From Rhodococcus maanshanensis NBRC 100610 (lineage in GTDB: Bacteria > Actinomycetota > Actinomycetes > Mycobacteriales > Mycobacteriaceae): a DNA stretch of 64,000 nt. A model generated the notes under the pieces. It saw only the letters and a list, made by a program, of their open reading frames with translations, had not been told where the DNA came from and searched no databases. The stretch lies in the NCBI RefSeq assembly GCF_001894865.1, contig NZ_BCXA01000032.1, positions 1 to 64,000 of the forward strand. Direction: 5' to 3'. Positions 59,803 through 64,000 of the stretch are shown one piece after another. Position 1 is the stretch's first letter; every line of letters starts with the position of its first letter. Position numbers and translations under genes: made by a program.

Positions 59803-60483
59803 ATGAAACACGCGCAAACGGATCCGGACCGGATCGCCGAGATCCTGACCGGCCTCGACCGACTACGAGCAGCCGATCTGAAGACCACCGTCGTATCGCT
59901 CGGCGACCGGGAGGTCATCGGCTACAGATGCCGCATCCACGGGGCAGCCGTGCATCGCTACGAGCACGCTGCTCCGGCGGACCCGGACGTGCTCGCTGCA
60001 TTCGAGAACCGGCTCGGCGTCGGCCTTCCTGCCGACTACCGCGAGTGGATCACCCGGGTGGGCGACGGAGGAGCCGGACCGATGCTCGGACTGCTCCCGC
60101 TGGCGCAGGAGGCCGAGGACGCCGCGATCGACTACGCCGCGGACTTCCCCTTCTCCGCCGAGCGACCCTGCCCGCCCGCCGCCGAGGACTCCGAGTTCCA
60201 GTGGTCGGAGAACATCGGCCGGATCCATCGAGGTGCGACATTCCTCGCGGACGAGGGATGCGGCATGTACAACCTCCTGATCCTGCGCGGCCCGGCTGCG
60301 GGGCAGGTGTGGTTGCACAGCTACGAGCACGCCGCCGCGCTGCCTGTGCTTCACCCAGACACCCGCGAGTCGCTGACGTTCCTCGACTGGTACGAACTCT
60401 GGCTCGCCCGCGCCCTCGGGCCGGACCTTGACCAGGTGGAGAGCTTTGCTGAGTTCACAGATCACGGCACGAACCAGGCCTGA
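59803..60483 (+). CDS. SMI1/KNR4 (SUKH) family protein
   Basis: 226 aa from an ATG at 59803 (AGGATGTGA upstream). The SUKH signature is clear: FENRLGVGLPADYREWITRV, then GDGGAGPMLGLLPL and a later TFLADEGCGMYNLLIL. SUKH proteins often serve as immunity proteins against polymorphic toxins; in actinobacteria many are stand-alone. It is a different subfamily from the duplicated SUKH-like gene at 62038. No toxin gene is visible nearby. Confidence 0.85.
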   Translation: MKHAQTDPDRIAEILTGLDRLRAADLKTTVVSLGDREVIGYRCRIHGAAVHRYEHAAPADPDVLAAFENRLGVGLPADYREWITRVGDGGAGPMLGLLPLAQEAEDAAIDYAADFPFSAERPCPPAAEDSEFQWSENIGRIHRGATFLADEGCGMYNLLILRGPAAGQVWLHSYEHAAALPVLHPDTRESLTFLDWYELWLARALGPDLDQVESFAEFTDHGTNQA

Positions 60484-60775
60484 GGTGTCTCGTTCCCCGC
60501 CTGGGGTCGCGGTGGCGTCCCCGGCCCCTGAGCACGTCCAGGAGCGGCGAAACCAGATCGGGGAAGGCGCCCGGTCACCTCGTTGCCGTTGCGGCTGAAC
60601 AGGTGGCACCGGTCACAGCGCACGACGGCGATAGCGCGCTACCCGTCCCACTTCATCTCGAATGCCCACCCCGGACTTGCCGATGCTGGCCGAGAGTGGC
60701 CAGCATCGGCGAAGCGCCTAGGCGACCGTGACAACAGGCCGCGACGGGCGACGAACGGGTCCTCGGTGTCCTCGG

Positions 60776-61354
60776 TCATGCCGTGGGCGCGGCGTCGAAA
60801 GGCTTGGTACGCGTGGCTAGTGGAATCGTGCAGGCCTGGGAATAGCCCTGGGACGTGATCCCGTGCGCGGTATTGACCCTGGTCGACAGGTTGGCGAAGC
60901 CGATGAACACGGTGAGTTCGACCAGCGCCGCCGGGCCGAGCCGGTCGAGCAGACGCGCAGACAACTCGTCGGTGACGGTCGGCGGCGTGTTCGTCATGGC
61001 CTCGGCGTACTCCAGCACGTCCCGCTCCGACGGCGTGAACACCTCCGACTCCCGCCAACGCGGCACCTCGCTCGCTTTGGCCGGGTCCAGGTTCTGATTC
61101 AGCGCCGCGAAGTAGTTGATGTCCAGGCACCAACTGCAGCCGACCTGCGCCGCGACGGCCATGTGCGCGAAGGTCTTGAGGCTCGCGTCGGCCGCGTCCC
61201 ACGCGCCCATCTTGGCCGTGAACTCCTGGTTGTCCTCGGCGAGCCTGGGGTTGTTCCAGAGCACTTCGACGGGCTCGGGTACGGCACCGAGTTGCCTGAT
61301 CAGGTTTTCCCTCATCCCGGCGGGGAGCTCTGCCTTCGGAATGCGCGGTGTCAT
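60776..61354 (-). CDS. Carboxymuconolactone decarboxylase/AhpD-family protein
   Basis: 192 aa from the ATG at 61354, chosen for the strong GAAGGAGGAGA upstream. The CMD domain has FAHMAVAAQVGCSWCLDIN (CxxC) with the conserved His after it replaced by Asn (CLDINYF), then RDVLEYAEAMT and ALVELTVFIGFANL. AhpD-like members with CxxC reduce peroxidase partners or act as simple thiol antioxidants; the lost His argues against classical AhpD chemistry. Longer frames on this strand are shadows. Confidence 0.85.
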   Translation of the reverse strand: MTPRIPKAELPAGMRENLIRQLGAVPEPVEVLWNNPRLAEDNQEFTAKMGAWDAADASLKTFAHMAVAAQVGCSWCLDINYFAALNQNLDPAKASEVPRWRESEVFTPSERDVLEYAEAMTNTPPTVTDELSARLLDRLGPAALVELTVFIGFANLSTRVNTAHGITSQGYSQACTIPLATRTKPFDAAPTA

Positions 61355-61589
61355 GGTTTTCTCCTCCTTCGGTGGCCTGTCGGCCTGTCCGCCATGAAGA
61401 CACCGCCGGGTCACCGGATGTGACAGTGGGGCCGTGCTGCGGCAGGTCGTTCCTTCTCTGCGGGTTTGGCAGTTGGTGGCGGGAATTCGCGTCTGCGAAG
61501 TCGCGATGCTGGTTACAAACGATGACGTCCGTACGGCCTTCCTGCGGGAAGATAGTGGTCGAGGCCCACCACGAGGAGGCGATGAGGTC

Positions 61590-61913
61590 GTGTGCGGACG
61601 CTCCGCATCCACCAGCAGCCGACGAGACCTGCTCTCGGCCTTCGAGGCCACCAAGGCGGTCGGGGAGGAGCTGCCGCCGTCCTACAACATCGCCCCGACG
61701 AAGCGGGTGGACGTGGTGCTTGAAGGGTCGCCCAGCGACGAGCCCGGCGTCGACCCGGTCCGGCAGGTCAAACAGCACGGTGAAGTGGGGCCTTTTACTG
61801 GACTACGGATCGGGTCAGTGGATGCGCGGTGCAACTCGTCGAAGGATGACGAGACCATTTCTGTTGCCGTAGGTTCCGCGAGTTCTTTGCCGCCGAACCG
61901 ATTGACTTCGTAG
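61590..61913 (+). pseudogene. Truncated SRAP gene with antisense nuclease fragment, copy 2
   Basis: Opens VCGRSAST (SRAP catalytic Cys2 retained, Tyr to Ser), then LLSAFEATKAVGEELPPSYN and IAPTKRVDVVLEG, about the first 50-60 residues of SRAP/YedK, the abasic-site DNA-crosslinking family. From ~61795 the homology stops and the sequence becomes the reverse complement of a nuclease 3' end (61833-61925; FGGKELAEPTATEMV on the minus strand). It is left in frame and stops at 61913, so it is not a functional SRAP. Confidence 0.65.
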
Positions 61914-62640
61914 CTTGCGATCCGCAGGCGGCGGTGACGTGGGATCAGTATCGCGTAGGTCGGTCAACTGGCGGATGTGCAGGCTTCCCACGGTGCGGTC
62001 TTCCTATCGTTGTCGGTGTGTCTGCGAGACTCCTCGAATGGAACACATCGGGCGCGAAGCAGCAGCACTGCTCAACGAAGCTGGGGTCGAACTCGACCGC
62101 GGTCTGACCGATGCTGAGTTTTCCAATGTTCACGAACGCTTTGGATTTCACTTCAACCCCGACCACCGAAGTCTTCTGGCGACGGCTCTACCAGTCGGCG
62201 ACGGCTGGCCGGACTGGCGTAATGGCGACGATCTCAAGCTGGGTACCTGGCTGGACCGCGTCGCCGAGGGCTTCATTTGGGATGCACTGCATCAGACACC
62301 GCCCTTCTGGCCGGCGTCGTGGGGCAAACTGCCTTCCACATCCGAGAATGTGGCCACAACCGTGCGTCGGGAACTCGGGGCGTGGCCGCGCCTCGTCCCG
62401 ATCTACGGGCACCGTTTCACGCCCGCCGCACCCTCCCCGACGGGATCGCCGGTCTTCTCGGCATGGCAGACCGACATCATCTATTACGGGGCGAACCTCG
62501 TCGAATATCTGACCAATGAGTTTCCTCTCGGTCAGGGCCGGAAGTCTCTTTCGCCCATCACCGTCCGCGTGCCGTTTTGGTCCCGGTTCGTCGAGTCGGC
62601 CAACAGCGCAGAATCAATCTGACCGGCACCACCGCGCGAC
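61683..62640 (+). repeat. Near-identical ~957-bp direct repeat, copy 2
   Basis: Partner of 47771-48727, with only a few differences, among them the extra T (near 62550) that keeps the SUKH-like gene intact. It ends 80 bp before the full-length nuclease gene. Confidence 0.9.
62038..62622 (+). CDS. SUKH/SMI1-like protein, intact copy
   Basis: 194 aa from the ATG at 62038. Key segments are EFSNVHERFGFHFNPDHRSL, VGDGWPDWRNGDD, HQTPPFWPASWGKLPS, then PIYGHRFTP, VFSAWQTDIIYYGANLVEYL and VPFWSRFVESANSAESI. This resembles actinobacterial SMI1/KNR4-like proteins with the GWPDWR and FWPASWG motifs. SUKH proteins are often immunity proteins. A second, frameshifted copy lies at 48126. Both sit next to defence-like genes and an antisense nuclease fragment. 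Confidence 0.75.
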   Translation: MEHIGREAAALLNEAGVELDRGLTDAEFSNVHERFGFHFNPDHRSLLATALPVGDGWPDWRNGDDLKLGTWLDRVAEGFIWDALHQTPPFWPASWGKLPSTSENVATTVRRELGAWPRLVPIYGHRFTPAAPSPTGSPVFSAWQTDIIYYGANLVEYLTNEFPLGQGRKSLSPITVRVPFWSRFVESANSAESI

Positions 62641-62718
62641 TGTCCGGACGCAGCCCCTGCCGGCCCGCCTGCTTCGCAGCACCGTGAAATGAGGCCTTCT
62701 GCCAGACTAAGGCGTCGG

Positions 62719-63744
62719 TCAGCTCATGCGTTGCTGTAACTCGTCGAAGAATGACGAAACCATCTCAGTTGCAAGAGGTTCCATGAGTTCTTTGCCGCCG
62801 AATCGGTAGACTTCGTAGCCGGCAAGTCGTAGGCGGCGGTCCTCGGCCACCATCTCCGCGTAGAGCGTGGGATTCGCGGTGCCGTCGCGGTCCGAGTAGT
62901 GCTGCTTTCCATCGACCTCGATGACCACACGTTGGCGGTCACTGAAGAGAAGCAGAAAATCCATTCGCTGTCGTGCGAGGGGGTTGTTCCGGGTGCCGCG
63001 GCTACGGACGGTGTAGGGATCGTAGTGGAGGTAGACCTGCGGAATCAGGGCTGGGATTCCGAATCCGTGCTGCTTGTAGCGGCGACTGTAGACATCGAAG
63101 ACGAGGCGTTCGGCGGGGTTGTCGCCGATGCTCGCGGCGAGGCGCTGATGAAGATCCAGTCCCACCGCTCTGTCATCGGACTCCGTGAGACCCTCGCGAT
63201 CGCGCCACCAGTCGATGAGCCGCTCGAAGCTGAGGCCGTCGGCTGGGATCGGTTGTTCAAACACGAGGCAGTACTTGGCGTTCTTGACGATCTCGATGTC
63301 GTTGTTGACGGCGTCCCGAAGGACGAGTTCAGGTTTGGGGCCGTTCGCGGCGAAGATGAGGTTCTTGGCGGGGGATCCGACGCCGCCGCCTCGGTCGTAT
63401 TCGGCCAGAAGATCCTGAATCTCTGTGGTGTAGACGTTGTGTTCGGAGAGGATCCTCCGCGCGAGGCCCACCAACTGTGGAACTGTCCATTCGGGCATGT
63501 AGGCCTCGATCAGCGATCGCTTAGTGCTCTGGTCCTCGGGTGATTCGCTGTGGGTCCAGGGAAGCTTCAGCTCGTCGGCGAGCACCACTTCGAGCTCTGG
63601 ACGGGTGTACGACATCAGAGCACTCTCGATCGCGGTGCGCAGAGTCCGCACCGACACGATCACCTTCCGCGGCGTAGTCGGTTGGAACAGGTCAGCGAAG
63701 AAGGAGCCGGTGGTCACGCTTTGAGTATCCAAGCTGCCGCCCAT
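62719..63744 (-). CDS. Nuclease with AbiJ-like N-terminal region (candidate defence gene)
   Basis: 341 aa, ATG at 63744; a GTG at 63717 is also possible and neither has a strong ribosome-binding site. The C-terminal ~85 residues have the layout of a PD-(D/E)XK/Vsr-like nuclease: RQRMDFLLLFSDRQRVVIEV then EVDGKQHYSD and EDRRLRLAGYEVYRFGGKEL (the E-x-D-G-K core). The N-terminal ~200 residues (SYTRPELEVVLADELKLPW, PKPELVLRDAVNNDIEI) recall AbiJ N-terminal domains of abortive-infection proteins. Fragments of a related 3' end occur at 61833-61925 and ~47885-48010. Confidence 0.65.
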   Translation of the reverse strand: MGGSLDTQSVTTGSFFADLFQPTTPRKVIVSVRTLRTAIESALMSYTRPELEVVLADELKLPWTHSESPEDQSTKRSLIEAYMPEWTVPQLVGLARRILSEHNVYTTEIQDLLAEYDRGGGVGSPAKNLIFAANGPKPELVLRDAVNNDIEIVKNAKYCLVFEQPIPADGLSFERLIDWWRDREGLTESDDRAVGLDLHQRLAASIGDNPAERLVFDVYSRRYKQHGFGIPALIPQVYLHYDPYTVRSRGTRNNPLARQRMDFLLLFSDRQRVVIEVDGKQHYSDRDGTANPTLYAEMVAEDRRLRLAGYEVYRFGGKELMEPLATEMVSSFFDELQQRMS

Positions 63745-63913
63745 CAGAGGTGTTCAAAGCGTGATCGTGACGACTTCGCCCGCCGGCCGCTTGGCCGGAG
63801 CGTCTTTGATGTGCAAAGAGACTGAGGGCTTCTCGCCCAGCTTGGGCCACCGAATACCGGCCGCTGTGCGCCCGCGCCACCCTAGGTTTGACCTAGGTCT
63901 CGTGACAAGGGAC

Positions 63914-63946
63914 AGTAACCCGCAGCGTCGCCCGGTTACCTTTTTC
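63914..63946 (+). terminator. Hairpin with T-run at the right edge
   Basis: GTAACC and GGTTAC arms with a 13-base loop are followed by CTTTTT, a plausible intrinsic terminator reading left to right. It lies between the nuclease gene and the right edge of the window. Confidence 0.45.
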
Positions 63947-63961
63947 AGCAGCGAAGTGTGC

Positions 63962-64000
63962 ATGGCGGTGCCGCTTGATCCGGATTGGTCGGACCTTGGG
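63962..64000 (+). CDS. Possible start of a gene running off the window
   Basis: An ATG at 63962 opens MAVPLDPDWSDLG in a protein-like frame that leaves the window after 13 codons. The upstream ribosome-binding site is weak (GCGAAG). A minus-strand frame entering from the same edge and ending at 63754 (KLGEKPSVSLHIKDAP near its end) is an alternative. Too short to assign a function. Confidence 0.3.
   Translation, partial: MAVPLDPDWSDLG

Noticed and set aside
60639-61778. Long minus-strand open frame overlapping the CMD gene
   Set aside because: Composite of shadow and noncoding sequence; the CMD frame has the CxxC domain and a strong ribosome-binding site.
1-64000. tRNA or rRNA genes
   Set aside because: No cloverleaf-like segment with a T-loop GTTCRANNC and a matching acceptor stem was recognised by eye; a tRNAscan run would settle this.

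Overview
The window is high-GC actinobacterial DNA. The gene content points to Mycobacteriales (Rhodococcus, Gordonia or Nocardia-like): an F420/DDN-type deazaflavin reductase, Mqo, CcsB, DUF3703, a CU044_5270/ECF sigma pair, an AfsA-type enzyme, many GTG starts, and ATGA/GTGA stop-start overlaps. It reads as a mosaic accessory region rather than conserved core. No rRNA, tRNA or CRISPR array was recognised, and the genus cannot be fixed from this sequence alone.

Layout. 0.15-3.5 kb: a coupled pair of degenerate tyrosine-recombinase-like genes and an HTH protein. 4.0-15.8 kb: a seven-gene minus-strand operon, apparently an undescribed small non-ribosomal peptide pathway. It has one NRPS (degenerate C, A, T, E) whose A-domain code is close to the cysteine code, a two-lobed class-III aminotransferase, a CPYC-type flavin dithiol oxidoreductase, an MFS exporter, a metallo-beta-lactamase-fold hydrolase, an alpha/beta hydrolase and a DDN-like reductase. 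It is preceded by a consensus promoter and, further up, a MarR gene. 16.9-19.4 kb: a broken hydrolase, an alpha/beta hydrolase, and a CmtR-like ArsR regulator with palindromic operators, a truncated metal-ATPase start and DUF3703. 20-23.3 kb: a HigA-like HTH gene and a large SEFIR-STAND NTPase (candidate anti-phage gene).

24.8-38.3 kb: accessory genes (small membrane protein, DUF418, two-component system, TetR, CocE-type hydrolase, CcsB plus membrane partner, NUDIX, hydrolase/MarR pair) separated by a ~125 bp dispersed repeat called R1 here (seven copies in the window). A second, structured repeat called RE2 here occurs at 31.6-32.7 and 56.2-57.6 kb. 38.3-45.2 kb: LysR/mqo divergent pair, ECF sigma plus membrane partner, and a TetR/SDR operon with twin operators. 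46.2-47.5 kb: an ApeA-like HEPN defence protein.

47.6-48.9 and 61.6-62.6 kb: a near-identical ~957 bp duplication carrying a SUKH-like gene, the tail of a broken SRAP gene, and an antisense fragment of a nuclease 3' end. A full homologue of that nuclease lies at 62.7-63.7 kb. 50.1-56.1 kb: an AfsA-like, HAD, FAD monooxygenase, MFS, P450, ArsR group that looks like a butyrolactone/butenolide-type signal or small-metabolite cluster. 56.7-61.4 kb: small proteins, a frameshifted STAS gene, a double-hotdog protein, a SMI1/KNR4 protein and a CMD/AhpD protein.

The most interesting items are the cysteine NRPS operon with its complementary pseudo-aminotransferase/aminotransferase fusion, the R1 repeats that bracket accessory genes, the multi-hairpin RE2 element, and three defence-like genes near duplicated or remnant DNA.
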